Positions 1 through 10,445 are shown, counted from the first letter of the stretch. The stretch: 64,000 bases of DNA from Hyphomicrobium sp. (GCA_002928955.1 PERT01000001.1:124001-188000), one strand, 5' to 3'. Made by a program: numbers and translations. Notes: generated from the sequence alone by a model not told the origin.

Positions 1-1
1 T

Positions 2-238
2 TGGCAATGCCGGCATCTGCCGACCTGCTCGGAGTATGCGCTCGAGGCGATCGATCGCAACGGCGCGTGGAAGGGGGGATGGCTCATGCTGTCACGGCTC
101 GCGCGCTGCCAGCCATGGGGTACGCACGGATATGATCCCGTCCCCGATCTCTCGAACGTCCGGCATTCCTTTGCACCGTGGCGCTATGGGCGCTGGCAGT
201 GCCGGCACGCGGCCGAGCGGACCCGCGAGACGCGGTGA
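2..238 (+). CDS. yidD: YidD, membrane protein insertion efficiency factor (3' part; 5' end outside window)
   Basis: The frame is open from base 2 to a TGA at 236-238 and gives 78 residues. It contains the YidD signature [15 protein letters not shown], then GAWKGGWL, then LARCQPWG and GYDPVP, in the family order. YidD is a small inner-membrane-associated protein thought to help YidC insert membrane proteins. The tail after GYDPVPDL is longer than in many homologues, about 27 residues and rich in Arg. The start lies before the window, so only the C-terminal part is seen. The motif match is strong; the long tail could reflect a sequence difference or lineage variation. Confidence 0.85.
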   Translation, partial: WQCRHLPTCSEYALEAIDRNGAWKGGWLMLSRLARCQPWGTHGYDPVPDLSNVRHSFAPWRYGRWQCRHAAERTRETR

Positions 239-388
239 TCTGTCTGGGCGGCGCAAACCCTCGAGCCCCGGGTTTTGCTCGATCCGGCGCCAACGATGCC
301 AGCGTTTTCCGATTGCCACGACATGGTTTTGCCGTCTCTCTGGCATACCGAATACCAAGGTCATGATTTATCGATTTGAGGGTGCGAA

Positions 389-952
389 ATGAGAGCCATT
401 TCTTCCGCCGCAGCGTTGCTGCTTTTGGGTGCTGTGGGGGCGACCGCAGGAACGAGTGGTGCGGCGGGTGTTGCGCCCGCGGCCGCCACCGCCGCGCCGC
501 TCAGGCCGGGAGCTGCCGAGACAGGTGTCGTGGCGGCCACCGCGATGTCGCTGATGTTTGCGCGGCATATCGCGATCACTGCCGTCGAGAAGGCGCCGAC
601 CGCCGCCCTCAAGACGATTTCCTACGAGCTTGCGGCGGCCTACACGGCTTCCATCGCCGAGTGGAAGCAGGCCGCGTCTGCGGCGGGGCTGGCGACGCAA
701 TTGCCGACCGTCATGGATCTCGAACATGCCGACAAGGCCGAACTGCTGCTGTCGTCTTTCGACACCCAGTTCGAGCACGAGTATCTGGATTTTCAGATCG
801 CCGCGCACGCAGCTGGCATCGAACGGCTGTCGCGGATCGATGGCACGGGGCTGCACGCGGCGATGCGCCCGGCGGCAGCCCGCGTCCTGGCACAGATGAC
901 GGCCAGCCTTGACGGTCTTCGCGACGCCAAGCGCCGGCTACCGGCCATGTAA
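389..952 (+). CDS. Secreted DUF4142-like alpha-helical protein
   Basis: This 187-residue protein begins with a hydrophobic Ala/Leu-rich leader (AAALLLLGAVGATAG) that looks like a signal peptide. The rest is predicted to be helical. Its spacing of an FDTQFEHEYLDFQIAAHAAGI segment after a Lys/Leu-rich stretch resembles the ferritin-like DUF4142 family, whose function is unsettled; some members are linked to envelope stress. The start ATG is preceded by GAGGGTGCG. It stands alone, downstream of yidD on the same strand. The family assignment is tentative; the secretion signal is more secure. Confidence 0.5.
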   Translation: MRAISSAAALLLLGAVGATAGTSGAAGVAPAAATAAPLRPGAAETGVVAATAMSLMFARHIAITAVEKAPTAALKTISYELAAAYTASIAEWKQAASAAGLATQLPTVMDLEHADKAELLLSSFDTQFEHEYLDFQIAAHAAGIERLSRIDGTGLHAAMRPAAARVLAQMTASLDGLRDAKRRLPAM

Positions 953-1016
953 TGAAAGGGCAGCGGGCCTGGGCGTCGCTGCCTGTCGTTTGGCCAGGGC
1001 ACTCAGGATCAGGCGA

Positions 1017-1544
1017 TCAGGCTGCTGCAGCGGCAACCGCTGCGACCTCGGCCAGGGTATCTGCCCGGAACGAGAAAATGTCTGCGGTCCCGTCGCCGTT
1101 GTAGATTTTTTCGGTTCCAAGTTCGCTCGCGGTGGTGGCAAACTCGCACAGGCTATCGAACGCCCGCTTGGCGATGTATTCGAACGCGACGATGTCCCAC
1201 AGCGAATTGGTCTGCAGTTTCTGGCCGGCGAGCAGTGTCTTGACCGTGATTTCGGGGCAGGCGTCGTTCTTCAGGAACGCGCCGAGGGCTGGTGCCATTC
1301 CGGGCGACGGCACTGGCGTGCCGGCGGGGAAGCCTTGAGCATATACCGCTCGCTTGAACAGAACCTCGGCGCCGAACAGGTCGTTGAGCTTGGCCGCCTG
1401 ATCAGCATCAACGACGGCCTTGACCTGAATGATCGGGCGCATCTTGCCGCCCACGTCCACCAAGGCCTTGCGGATAATCAGTTTTGGCGATTCCATCGTG
1501 CCGTGCCCCCAAGGTGCGCGGCTACCGGAGGAAGCTCCGGCCAT
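1017..1544 (-). CDS. Hypothetical protein, Ala-rich C-terminus
   Basis: An open frame of 175 residues that I do not recognise. It contains VKAVVDADQAAKLNDLFG and a long central region without membrane segments or cysteine motifs, and it ends in a run of alanines. The chosen ATG has AAGGA seven bases upstream; an internal ATG at 1496 (MESPKLIIRK) is an alternative and would remove a Gly/Ser-rich leader. Its stop lies 65 bases beyond the stop of the convergent DUF4142-like gene. Amino-acid composition is protein-like, which supports it over the frames on the other strand. Confidence 0.5.
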   Translation of the reverse strand: MAGASSGSRAPWGHGTMESPKLIIRKALVDVGGKMRPIIQVKAVVDADQAAKLNDLFGAEVLFKRAVYAQGFPAGTPVPSPGMAPALGAFLKNDACPEITVKTLLAGQKLQTNSLWDIVAFEYIAKRAFDSLCEFATTASELGTEKIYNGDGTADIFSFRADTLAEVAAVAAAAA

Positions 1545-1666
1545 GCGCGTATCCTTGTCTGACCATAGCCGTCGTTGGTTACCAAATTGCGCGCCTGGTT
1601 GTCGGCATTCGATCGATCGGCCGCGGGTAGCTGTCCTCGACAGCCGTCTGAGGTGGCGCGCCTCGC

Positions 1667-4372
1667 CTACGTCGCCACCGCGGGCTTCGCACTCTTGCCA
1701 GCGAGGAGGCGGCTGATTTCAGGCAAACAAGATCCGCAGTTTGTGCCAGCTCCGAGCTTCACGCCGATCGCCTTGGTGGTCGTGCACCCGTCGCGCGCGG
1801 CCGCCTCGATCGTCAGGCTGCCGACCTGATAGCACACGCATACGATCGGTCCTTCGTCCTTGCCGCCCGCGGTCGGTCGGCCTGCCAGCAGTCCGCGCCG
1901 CGCCGCACCCGACTGTTGCGCCTCGCCGAATTGGGATCGGAGCCAATCCGTCCTCGGCAACCTTGGAGACGCCGCCGCATACATCACGGCATCGAGGCGG
2001 CCATCCTTGAACACGGCTGTGCGGAAAGTCCCCACTTTTGCATCCTCGAGGGTGACCCATTCGCCGGCCGGTAGTGTTTCCCGCTGCCAGGCAAGCACAT
2101 CCCGATGCGGCAAGTTGAAGGCGAAGTACAGCAGGTGTCCGGGGACAGCGCCGAGCATCGTCGGCGACGAAGCCCAGAAGATGGCGTTTGCCGGCCGAAT
2201 GGCCGCGCGCGACACGATCAAGCCATAGGTCGAGGCCGCGACGGCTTCGATGCGCGCGGGCGTAGCCTTGGCTTCGGGCTGCCCGGAAATCGGATCGGCC
2301 ACGCCGTGCACCAGGGCTGAAACCCGCGCTGCCGCGCTGTTCTCCGCCGACCAGTGGATTGGAGCGAACAGTGAGCCGCGGCTCTGGCCGCGGTTGAGCA
2401 GCACACGCAGCCTTGCCACCCCGTGCTCCGTCTCAACGGCCGCAATGGTGCCCTGTTCGAGGCCCATGCGGCTCGCATCCGCGGGATGGATTTCAACGAA
2501 CGGTTCGGCAATGTGGGTCGATAGCCGCGCCGACAAGCCGGTGCGCGTCATTGTGTGCCACTGGTCGCGCACGCGCCCGGTATTCAGGATGAAGGGCCAA
2601 GCCGTGCTCACCGGTGATGCGAGGCGCGGTTCTGAGACCGGGATCAACCGCGCGCGCCGGTCAGTCGTGAAGAAGCCGCCGGAGCCGAACAGTCGTTCCG
2701 TCGGCTCCTTGTCCGCGCGATATGGCCATTGAGTAGGATCGAGGCTGTCGTAGGCCACAGGCGCGAGCCCGGCGAAGCCTGAGATGTCGAACGCCCGCTC
2801 TGGCGATTGCCCCCCGGCCGCGTTCTCGAAACCTGAAAGTCGCGCATGCTCGTCGAAGATCTGAGCTGGTGAGGCGTAGGCGAAGGCATTGCCGAAGCCG
2901 AGGCGCTTGGCGACCTCGACCATGATCCACCAGTCGGGCTTGGCGTCGCCCGGCAGCGTCAAGAAGCTGCGTTGGCGTGAAATCCGTCGCTCCGAGTTCG
3001 TGACAGTCCCATCCTTTTCACCCCATGCGGCCGCCGGTAGCCGCACGGCGTTTGCGTTCAATGTGTCGTTGGATGCCACATTTTCCGAGACGACGAACAA
3101 TTCGAGTTTGGTGAGCGCTGCCCGCACCGCATCGGCACGCGGCATCGACACTGCCGGATTTGTGCCCATCACCCACAGCGCCTTGATCTCGCCGCGCGCG
3201 ATGGCGTCGAACATCGCGACGGCCTTGAGCCCTTCGCCACTGACGAGATTCGGTGCCGACCAGAACCTGGCCACGCGCTCGCGCTCGATTTCCGAGAAGC
3301 CCATGTGGGCCGCAAGCATGTTCGCGAGACCGCCGACTTCGCGTCCGCCCATGGCATTGGGCTGGCCAGTGAATGACAAAGGCCCCGACCCTGGCTTGCC
3401 GATCATGCCCGTCGCCAGATGGCAATTGATGATCGCGTTGACCTTGTCGGTGCCCTGGGCCGACTGGTTGACGCCTTGACTGTAGCAAGTGACGGCGCGC
3501 CGGGTTGAGCTGAACCAGCTGTAGAGCAGTTCGACGCTGGCGCGGCCGAGCCCGGTGCTCTCGGCCACGCGTGCGATGTTCGGAGATGTCAGGCGTGCGG
3601 CCGCCAGGGCGTCGTTGAACCCGTTCGTATGCAACTCCAGAAAGTTTCGGTCCAACAATCCTCGGTCAGCAAGCCAGACGAGGAGTCCGTTGAACAGAAT
3701 GCTGTCTGTTCCGGGCACAATCGCCAGATGCAGGTCGCAGCCTTCGCTGGTCGCTGTGTGGCGGGGATCGATGTTGACCACCCGCATGCCACGCTCGCCG
3801 CGCGCCGCCTGGATGCGATGATAGAGGATCGGATGACACCAGGCGGCGTTGGAGCCGACGAGCACCACAAGATCGGCGAGTTCAAGGTCGTCATAGCTCT
3901 GCGGTACAACGTCGGCGCCGAACGCACGCCTGTGGCCTGCCACCGACGACGCCATGCAGAGGCGCGAATTGGTGTCGACGTGCGGCGTGCCGATGAAGCC
4001 CTTCGCCAGCTTGTTCGCGACGTAGTAGTCCTCGGTCAACAGTTGGCCCGAGAGATAGAAGGCGATCGAGCCGGGGCCGTGCGCAGAACGGATCTCGTCG
4101 AGCCGACGAGCGACATGGTCGAGTGCCAGATCCCACGGAACGGGACTGCCGCCGAGCATCGGATGAAGAAGCCGCGTTTCGAGGCCCAGGGTCTCACCCA
4201 AGGCAGAGCCCTTCGAGCACAGCCGCCCGAAGTTCGCCGGATGGGGCGGGTCGCCTGCGATGGCTGCGCCACCACGGCCGTCCGGCCGTGCCAGAACCCC
4301 GCAACCGACACCGCAATAGGGGCAGGTGGTTCTGACAGCGCGCGGCACAGATGCCGCAACCGTTCCGTCCAT
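1667..4372 (-). CDS. nasA: Assimilatory nitrate reductase, catalytic molybdenum subunit
   Basis: A 901-residue cytoplasmic molybdopterin oxidoreductase that reduces nitrate to nitrite. The N-terminus has the [4Fe-4S] ligand set TTCPYCGVGCG with a fourth Cys in FGRLCSKG. The body shows family landmarks such as YLSGQLLTEDYYVANKL, DTNSRLCMASSV and TGQPNAMGGREVGG. The C-terminus carries a BFD-like [2Fe-2S] domain (VCVCYQVG ... NCGSCLPE), as in NasA-type assimilatory enzymes that take electrons from a flavoprotein. The start at 4372 overlaps the stop of the upstream FAD reductase by one base (TGATG), which indicates translational coupling. A longer frame to 4537 exists but has an Arg-rich leader not typical of the family. 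Confidence 0.9.
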   Translation of the reverse strand: MDGTVAASVPRAVRTTCPYCGVGCGVLARPDGRGGAAIAGDPPHPANFGRLCSKGSALGETLGLETRLLHPMLGGSPVPWDLALDHVARRLDEIRSAHGPGSIAFYLSGQLLTEDYYVANKLAKGFIGTPHVDTNSRLCMASSVAGHRRAFGADVVPQSYDDLELADLVVLVGSNAAWCHPILYHRIQAARGERGMRVVNIDPRHTATSEGCDLHLAIVPGTDSILFNGLLVWLADRGLLDRNFLELHTNGFNDALAAARLTSPNIARVAESTGLGRASVELLYSWFSSTRRAVTCYSQGVNQSAQGTDKVNAIINCHLATGMIGKPGSGPLSFTGQPNAMGGREVGGLANMLAAHMGFSEIERERVARFWSAPNLVSGEGLKAVAMFDAIARGEIKALWVMGTNPAVSMPRADAVRAALTKLELFVVSENVASNDTLNANAVRLPAAAWGEKDGTVTNSERRISRQRSFLTLPGDAKPDWWIMVEVAKRLGFGNAFAYASPAQIFDEHARLSGFENAAGGQSPERAFDISGFAGLAPVAYDSLDPTQWPYRADKEPTERLFGSGGFFTTDRRARLIPVSEPRLASPVSTAWPFILNTGRVRDQWHTMTRTGLSARLSTHIAEPFVEIHPADASRMGLEQGTIAAVETEHGVARLRVLLNRGQSRGSLFAPIHWSAENSAAARVSALVHGVADPISGQPEAKATPARIEAVAASTYGLIVSRAAIRPANAIFWASSPTMLGAVPGHLLYFAFNLPHRDVLAWQRETLPAGEWVTLEDAKVGTFRTAVFKDGRLDAVMYAAASPRLPRTDWLRSQFGEAQQSGAARRGLLAGRPTAGGKDEGPIVCVCYQVGSLTIEAAARDGCTTTKAIGVKLGAGTNCGSCLPEISRLLAGKSAKPAVAT

Positions 4373-5580
4373 CACACCGCCTCCGCATAGGCGCGTCCAA
4401 ATGGCAACCAGGTCCGCACGCTTTGGATCGGCTTTCCGGACGTTATCAATTCGCGATACCACAACGCGTCCGACGTATCGCCGAACAGGACCGCGCCCGC
4501 CAGCCGGCCGTCGCGAATGACGAGTTTGCGGTAGCACCTGGAGCGTTCGTCATGGAACGCGATCGTCTCGGCATCGCGCCCTTCAAAGTCACCGATCGAA
4601 TATACCGGCACGCCTGACACCTTAAGGCTTGTCGACAGCAGCGTGCCCTCGTAGCGCGCAGGTCGCCCCGATAGATAGCGCGCCAGCACGCGCGCCTGAT
4701 CGCAGGCTGGCTCAACCAGCCCGTACCACTGGCCGCGATGCTCGGCGCACTCGCCCAACGCGTAGACTTGGGGCCAATTGGTTTCCAGCTTGTCGTCGAC
4801 TTTGATTCCCCGACCGATATCCAGGCCGCCCGTTGCTGCCAACTGGGTCGCAGGGCGCGTGCCCACAGCCATCACCATCAGTTCCGCAGGCAGCCGGCGG
4901 CCGTCTTTCAGGATGACCGCGCTCATGACGCCCGCGTTCCCCTCGATCTTTTCTGTCTCCGCCGAAAGCAAGACACGGATGCCCTTGGCTTCCAGCGCCG
5001 TCAGCAGCATGGCGGCCGCTGTTGTATCGAGCTGGCGCTCCATCAGCGTTGGCATCAGATGAACCAGTGTCACGTCGAGGCCTCGCCGAATGAGGCCATA
5101 GGCGGCTTCGATACCGAGCAGCCCGCCACCGATGACCACCGCGCGCGTCCCCGCCGCGACGGCCTGCAACGCCCTGACGTCGGCGAGATCTCGGAAGGTC
5201 GTCACACCGCGCAGTCCGGCGCCGTTGATCGGCAGCCGGATCGCGTCGGAGCCGGTGGCCAAAACCAGCCTGTCATAGGTGAGCCGCGCCCCGCTTTGCA
5301 GAACGACTTCACGACGGGCCGGACGCAGGGCCGTGGCCGGATCACCCGTTCGGAGATCGATCCCGCGCTCGTCGTACCAGGCTCGCGGATGGAAGCGGAC
5401 CTCATCCACGGTGTTGTCTCCAGCCAACAGGCTCGAGAGCAGCACGCGATTGTAAGCCGGTTCCGGTTCCGCGCCCGCCACCGTGATATCAAAAATCGCT
5501 GGATCGAGTTCTTCGAGCAGTTTGAGGCTCGCGATGCCGTTGCCGACAATGACGAGGCGAGTCTTGCGGTCCATGTGCAT
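4372..5580 (-). CDS. NAD(P)H/FAD oxidoreductase, NirB N-terminal type (nitrate reductase electron donor)
   Basis: The 402-residue protein begins MHMDRKTRLVIVGNGIASLKLL, an FAD-binding Rossmann motif, and has a second dinucleotide motif VVIGGGLLGIEAAYGL near residue 140. The sequence through VMAVGTRPATQLAATGGLD and VYALGECAEHRGQ matches the FAD/NAD(P) half of the nitrite reductase large subunit. The siroheme and Fe-S halves are absent, so it is not a nitrite reductase by itself. In operon with nasA it most likely passes NAD(P)H electrons to the BFD-like cluster. The ATG at 5580 follows a GGGGG ribosome-binding site. Nitrite reductase must be encoded elsewhere. Confidence 0.85.
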   Translation of the reverse strand: MHMDRKTRLVIVGNGIASLKLLEELDPAIFDITVAGAEPEPAYNRVLLSSLLAGDNTVDEVRFHPRAWYDERGIDLRTGDPATALRPARREVVLQSGARLTYDRLVLATGSDAIRLPINGAGLRGVTTFRDLADVRALQAVAAGTRAVVIGGGLLGIEAAYGLIRRGLDVTLVHLMPTLMERQLDTTAAAMLLTALEAKGIRVLLSAETEKIEGNAGVMSAVILKDGRRLPAELMVMAVGTRPATQLAATGGLDIGRGIKVDDKLETNWPQVYALGECAEHRGQWYGLVEPACDQARVLARYLSGRPARYEGTLLSTSLKVSGVPVYSIGDFEGRDAETIAFHDERSRCYRKLVIRDGRLAGAVLFGDTSDALWYRELITSGKPIQSVRTWLPFGRAYAEAV

Positions 5581-5874
5581 CGTGAGGTATCCCCCGGGCT
5601 GCTGCTGCCCGGCACGCGGCACGGCAGATGACGGCCTCAGCCCCGATCGAACCTCCCAAGTTCCGTGCCACTCTAGGGGAGCGAAATATTTTATGCAGAA
5701 TCAATTGATTAGCGTCAGACCGGCAGGGACGGCGATCGGCGATCGCGTATTCTGTTGCCAAGGTGCCCGGTTTTTCCGCACTTACATTGAATTGGGGTGG
5801 TGAGCGACGATCGCACACGGGACCCGCCACGGGCGGCGTGGGACATCGGCTGCTTGCGGCACGAGCGCCATCCG

Positions 5875-6843
5875 CTATCGAATGCGGCCCAAGCGCGCGA
5901 GGGCTTCCGGTGCGCCAAGTTCGCGCGCCTTCTCGTACCAGGCTCGCGCCTTGGCCGGATCGGCTGCCACGCCGAGGGTACCCATCCTTGAGAGTTCCAA
6001 TGCGTCGTAGGTTGCGCCGAGGGCGAGGGCGGCGGGGCCCCAGCCCTGAGCCGCGGCCCGCTCGTAGAACAGCCGGGCGGCGCTCACATTTCCATCCTTG
6101 AGCAGCGCATCCCCGCGCGCCATGTGTTTGAGCGCCTGTTCGCGCCCGGCCCCGCTCAACCCGAGTGCGCCGGCGGTGGGCTCTGCCGTGGCGGCAGGCG
6201 GTCGCGCCTGGGCAGCTGGCGGCACAGTCGCTGCGTGGCCTTTCACCGCCCCGATTGCCGCCGTCGCGAGCGCGGCGCCCTGTTGATCACCAGCCGAGCC
6301 CTGTACGGTGATCGTTAGCGGTTCCACTTCGGGCTTCACGAATGCCGGCGGGGCGATAACGAGCGCAGTGGTGGCGTGGCTGAGCCGCGCGCCCGTGCTG
6401 CCGACGAGTTCCAACGTGATGGTCGATTGTCCCGTGGAACCTGTTGGTACTACGATTGCCAGTTGCGGAAGTCTGGTCACGGGAACAGCCCATGTCCCGG
6501 CTCCGTCCGTAAGGCCTTGAGTGAGGCGCGCGTCGCGCGGCAGTCCGCGGAACAATAGGGCCGTGTCCTCCGCCGCCGGGCCCGTCAGTCCGATTTGGAC
6601 GACGACCCGGCTTTCGGCACCTGGTTCGGCTGTGATCACTCTGGCAATCTTGATGTCGAAAGGGTTGGGTGTCGGCGCGTTCACCGCAGGCGCTTGGGCC
6701 TCCGCCGCTTGATGGACGCCGAATTGGAACACAAGAAAGCAGGCCGTGAGACCCACGACAAACCGGCTCGCACGAGACACTGAGACACGTAACACGGTGG
6801 CCCGACGGGGCCGTCTTGCGAGACGCCGGCTGCGGCTCGTCAT
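5875..6843 (-). CDS. Secreted Sel1/TPR-like repeat protein
   Basis: A 322-residue protein with an Arg-rich N-terminus, a hydrophobic export segment (FVVGLTACFLVFQFGVHQ) and an AEAQAP cleavage-like site. The middle contains beta-rich segments (VVQIGLTGPAAEDTALLFRG, STITLELVGSTGARL). The last 80 residues form Sel1-like helical repeats (LKDGNVSAARLFYERAAAQGWGPAALALG and DPAKARAWYEKARELGAPEALARLG). Sel1 repeats mediate protein contacts, often in the envelope. The ATG at 6843 has GGGGAG upstream. It lies 52 bases downstream of the TAXI gene on the same strand, so the two may be co-transcribed. Confidence 0.7.
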   Translation of the reverse strand: MTSRSRRLARRPRRATVLRVSVSRASRFVVGLTACFLVFQFGVHQAAEAQAPAVNAPTPNPFDIKIARVITAEPGAESRVVVQIGLTGPAAEDTALLFRGLPRDARLTQGLTDGAGTWAVPVTRLPQLAIVVPTGSTGQSTITLELVGSTGARLSHATTALVIAPPAFVKPEVEPLTITVQGSAGDQQGAALATAAIGAVKGHAATVPPAAQARPPAATAEPTAGALGLSGAGREQALKHMARGDALLKDGNVSAARLFYERAAAQGWGPAALALGATYDALELSRMGTLGVAADPAKARAWYEKARELGAPEALARLGRIR

Positions 6844-6895
6844 CGGTAGTACTCCCCAGTCAATCACATGGCGCAAAAGCGGCGCACCGGCCGTG

Positions 6896-8134
6896 TCACG
6901 GCTTCTTGTTCTGCTGAACCCATTCCATGTAGTCCTTGAAGAGTTTTTCTTGCGCCGCCCGATCGTTGGGCGCAGCGCGCTGGGCCTGTTCGCGGGCAAT
7001 TGCGGGATCGACCACGGTCGCAGCCTTGGCTTGGAGGGTCTGAGGGGCAGGCCCCGTGACCGGCTCCTGCTGTACTGCCGTCGACCTGTCGTAGGCCTGT
7101 TTCGCCTGCTGGGCGACGTCGAGCCATTCTTGCGCCGCGGGAAATCGCTTCCAGCCATTGAGGTTCGCGGCGATGTTCATCGTCTTCCAGCTGGCGAGCC
7201 GCGGCGGCTTGTGGAATTCGCTGAACTTGCCAAAGAACGCGTTCACAAACTGCGCAACCTTGCGATAGCGGTCTGTATCCTTCGGCCAATTGTAGGCGGC
7301 GAGAACGGCGCCGACTGAAATCGTTTCGACCGTTTCACCCTTTGCTATGAGCCCAGGATAGTCGTCGGACGTGAGTTGGTCGGGGAAATAGTCGGTGCCG
7401 AACACATCTTTGTAGGGCAGGGGCAAGAGCTTCATGCCCTCTTCGAGCTTGAACTTCGAAAAGGCTCCTGTCGGCTTGCCTGCGATCAAGACCGTTGCGG
7501 CGATCTCCCCTGTCTTGACCTTCTGATATCCGTCGGCCTGGCCGACGTTGATCTCCTCGACCTTAAGGCCGATGATTTCAAGGATGAGCCGCGCAGAGAA
7601 CTGCGTACCGCTACCGACGTCGCTGAGGTTGACCTTCTTACCGGCCAGATCTTGCAGCGAGTTGATTCCCTTGCCGGCCAGGATGTGCAGCTGTTCGTTG
7701 TGCAGCTTGGCGATGTAGGTCAGCCGCTGGTCGATGTTACTGCCAAACTCTCCCGTTCTCTTGAGATAGCTCATGATGTTTGATTGCGTGAGCCCGATGT
7801 CGACTCCCTTCAGGTGCAGCACATCCTTTACGTTCTGATAACCGCCCTTGCCGACTACAGGCAGCACACGGAGATTGTCGCCGTCATCGAGAACGGCAGA
7901 CATGTCATAGGCGACGAACAGGTAGGCGCCGTTCGGGTTCCCGGAAATGATGGTGACCGTGTTCTGGTTGATCCGTTCTGTCAGCTGGAGCTGTGCCGGC
8001 TTGGGCGGTACCGCCGGGCGGTTGGCGGCCGCCAGGCCCGGAGGACGAATTGGAGGCTGTTGAGCGCTGGCGGGAATGGCCAGGACTGTCGCGGCGCCGG
8101 CTGCGCCGAGAAGCAGGGCGCGGAAAACGCTCAT
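6896..8134 (-). CDS. TAXI-family TRAP transporter solute-binding protein
   Basis: A periplasmic binding protein that starts with an export signal (VFRALLLGAAGAATVLAIPASA) followed by a Pro-rich linker. The core begins VTIISGNPNGAYLFVAYDMSAVL and continues with VLPVVGKGGYQNVKDVLHLKGVDIGLTQSN, the hallmark order of TAXI proteins, which feed TRAP permeases. The C-terminal 80 residues are Gln/Ala-rich and exceed the usual domain. No TRAP membrane subunit gene is adjacent, so it may be an orphan receptor. I chose the ATG at 8134; a GTG at 8206 in the same frame would add 24 residues. Confidence 0.8.
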   Translation of the reverse strand: MSVFRALLLGAAGAATVLAIPASAQQPPIRPPGLAAANRPAVPPKPAQLQLTERINQNTVTIISGNPNGAYLFVAYDMSAVLDDGDNLRVLPVVGKGGYQNVKDVLHLKGVDIGLTQSNIMSYLKRTGEFGSNIDQRLTYIAKLHNEQLHILAGKGINSLQDLAGKKVNLSDVGSGTQFSARLILEIIGLKVEEINVGQADGYQKVKTGEIAATVLIAGKPTGAFSKFKLEEGMKLLPLPYKDVFGTDYFPDQLTSDDYPGLIAKGETVETISVGAVLAAYNWPKDTDRYRKVAQFVNAFFGKFSEFHKPPRLASWKTMNIAANLNGWKRFPAAQEWLDVAQQAKQAYDRSTAVQQEPVTGPAPQTLQAKAATVVDPAIAREQAQRAAPNDRAAQEKLFKDYMEWVQQNKKP

Positions 8135-8488
8135 GAACAGGGCGAGGAACGTCGTCGAACATGCAACCGCGAAACGGCAAGCACACACACGCACGGGAAA
8201 CCTCACTCACTGAAGTACTGAGACGGACGAACGGCGGGACCAGTCAGGGCGCGACTGCCGCCGCTGCATCGAACAAGCCGGGACAAATTTTTGCCTCGAG
8301 CCGCATCGGAAGACGCGATCAGAAATTATAACACAATGAATTCAATTAGAAAACTCTCGCACTGAGTATTAGTTACCGTTCGCGTGCACCCCGATGAGGA
8401 GGACGTGTTGACTTCCTCGACAAAGCCGCCGATTGAGGCGGTTCAGCATCTTACCTGCTTGGTGTGCAGCGATTGAGAGGAGGCGACC

Positions 8489-10426
8489 ATGGCCGAAATC
8501 ACACTCACGTTCCCCGACGGCGCCCAGCGCAAGGTCAAATCCGGCACCACGGGCTTCGAGGTTGCCAAATCGATCTCGCCCTCGCTGGCCAAGCGCACGG
8601 TCGCCATGCAACTCGATGGCACGCTGGCCGATCTTTCCGATACGCTGACGACCGACGCCAAAATCAACTTCGTCGCGCGGACGGACGCCGCCGCGCTCGA
8701 ATTGATCCGCCACGACGCCGCGCACGTGTTGGCTGAGGCCGTACAGGCGCTTTGGCCCGGCACGCAGGTCACGATCGGACCGGTGATCGAGAACGGCTTC
8801 TTCTACGACTTTGCCAAGGCTGAGCCGTTCCATCCCGACGATCTCGGCAAGATCGAAAAGAAGATGGCCGAGATCATCGCCAGGAATGATCCGTTCACCA
8901 AGGAAGTCTGGTCGCGCGACAAGGCGAAGTCGTATTTCCGCGACAAGGGCGAGCACTTCAAGGTCGAGTTGATCGACGCCATTCCCGAAGGCCAGGATCT
9001 CAAGATCTACAAGCAGGGCGACTGGCTCGATCTCTGCCGCGGCCCGCACATGACGTCCACTGGCGCCATCGGCAAAGCGTTCAAGCTGACCAAGTTCGCA
9101 GGAGCCTACTGGCGAGGCGACAGCAACAACCCGCAGCTCCAGCGCATCTACGGCACCGCGTTTGCGACGCAGGAGGACCTCGACGCCCACTTGAAGCAGA
9201 TCGAGGAGGCGGAGAAGCGCGACCACCGCAAGCTGGGGCGCGAGATGGACCTGTTCCATTTCCAGGAGGAAGCGCCCGGCTCGGTGTTCTGGCACCCCAA
9301 GGGCTGGACGTTGTTCCAGACGCTCATCGCCTACATGCGCCGCCAGCAGCAACGCGCCGGATATCTAGAGGTCAACTCTCCCGACATGATGGAGAAGCAT
9401 TTCTGGGAGCTTTCGGGCCACTGGGAGAACTACGGTGAGAACATGTTCACCACCACGCTCCCGGATGAACGCGTGTTCTGCTGCAAGCCGATGAATTGCC
9501 CCGGCCACGTGCAGATCTACAAGCACGGTCTGAAGAGCTATCGCGACTTGCCGCTCAAGATCGCCGAGTTCGGCAAGGTGCACCGCTACGAGCCGTCGGG
9601 CGCGCTGCACGGTATGCTGCGTGTGCGCCACTTCACTCAGGACGACGCACACATCTTCATCACCGAAAACCAGATCATGGAGGAATGTCTCAAGATCAAC
9701 GATCTGATGCTGGCGATCTACAAGGACTTCGGCTTCGAGGACATTTTCATCAAGCTCTCGACGCGGCCCGAGAAGCGCGTCGGCGCCGACCACCTGTGGG
9801 ACAAGGCGGAGAAGGCGCTGAGCGACGTGCTCGATGAGGTCAGGCGGCGGTCCAACGGGCGTGTCAAGACCGCGATCAATCCGGGTGAGGGAGCGTTCTA
9901 CGGTCCGAAGCTCGAATACGTTTTGAAAGACGCCATCGGGCGCGACTGGCAGTGCGGCACCACGCAGGTGGACTTCAATCTTGCCGGTCGCCTTGGCGCA
10001 TTCTACATCGACGAGCATTCGAACAAGGTGACGCCGGTGATGATCCACCGCGCCATGTTCGGCTCGCTCGAACGCTTCACGGGCATCCTGATCGAGAATT
10101 TCGCTGGTCACTTCCCGCTGTGGCTGGCGCCCTTGCAGGTGGTCGTCACGACCATCACCGGCGAGGCTGACGACTACGCGCACGAGGTCGTCCGCGCTCT
10201 GCAGGCGGCGGGGCTGCGCGTCGAGCCCGACCTCCGCAACGAGAAGATCGGCTATAAAGTGCGCGAGCATTCGCTGGCCAAGGTGCCGATCATCCTGGCC
10301 GTCGGCAAGCGCGATGCCGACGCCCGGTCCGTCTCCGTCCGCCGTCTCGGCTCGCAGGATCAGACAGTGATGGGGTTGGATGAAGCGGTGGCAGCACTCG
10401 AGGCCGAAGCCGTGATGCCGGGCTAA
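8489..10426 (+). CDS. thrS: Threonyl-tRNA synthetase
   Basis: A full-length class II aminoacyl-tRNA synthetase of 645 residues that charges tRNA-Thr in the cytoplasm. The order is an N-terminal TGS domain ([23 protein letters not shown]), the editing domain with [17 protein letters not shown] and the metal motif CRGPHM, the catalytic core (motif 2 region [28 protein letters not shown], motif 3 [18 protein letters not shown]) and a C-terminal anticodon-binding domain. The ATG follows GAGAGGAGGCGACC, a strong ribosome-binding site. The 282 bases upstream (8207-8488) hold no gene and include an AT-rich tract near 8320-8370 that could contain the promoter. Confidence 0.97.
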   Translation: MAEITLTFPDGAQRKVKSGTTGFEVAKSISPSLAKRTVAMQLDGTLADLSDTLTTDAKINFVARTDAAALELIRHDAAHVLAEAVQALWPGTQVTIGPVIENGFFYDFAKAEPFHPDDLGKIEKKMAEIIARNDPFTKEVWSRDKAKSYFRDKGEHFKVELIDAIPEGQDLKIYKQGDWLDLCRGPHMTSTGAIGKAFKLTKFAGAYWRGDSNNPQLQRIYGTAFATQEDLDAHLKQIEEAEKRDHRKLGREMDLFHFQEEAPGSVFWHPKGWTLFQTLIAYMRRQQQRAGYLEVNSPDMMEKHFWELSGHWENYGENMFTTTLPDERVFCCKPMNCPGHVQIYKHGLKSYRDLPLKIAEFGKVHRYEPSGALHGMLRVRHFTQDDAHIFITENQIMEECLKINDLMLAIYKDFGFEDIFIKLSTRPEKRVGADHLWDKAEKALSDVLDEVRRRSNGRVKTAINPGEGAFYGPKLEYVLKDAIGRDWQCGTTQVDFNLAGRLGAFYIDEHSNKVTPVMIHRAMFGSLERFTGILIENFAGHFPLWLAPLQVVVTTITGEADDYAHEVVRALQAAGLRVEPDLRNEKIGYKVREHSLAKVPIILAVGKRDADARSVSVRRLGSQDQTVMGLDEAVAALEAEAVMPG

Positions 10427-10445
10427 GAGTTGGGAATGCGGCGAG

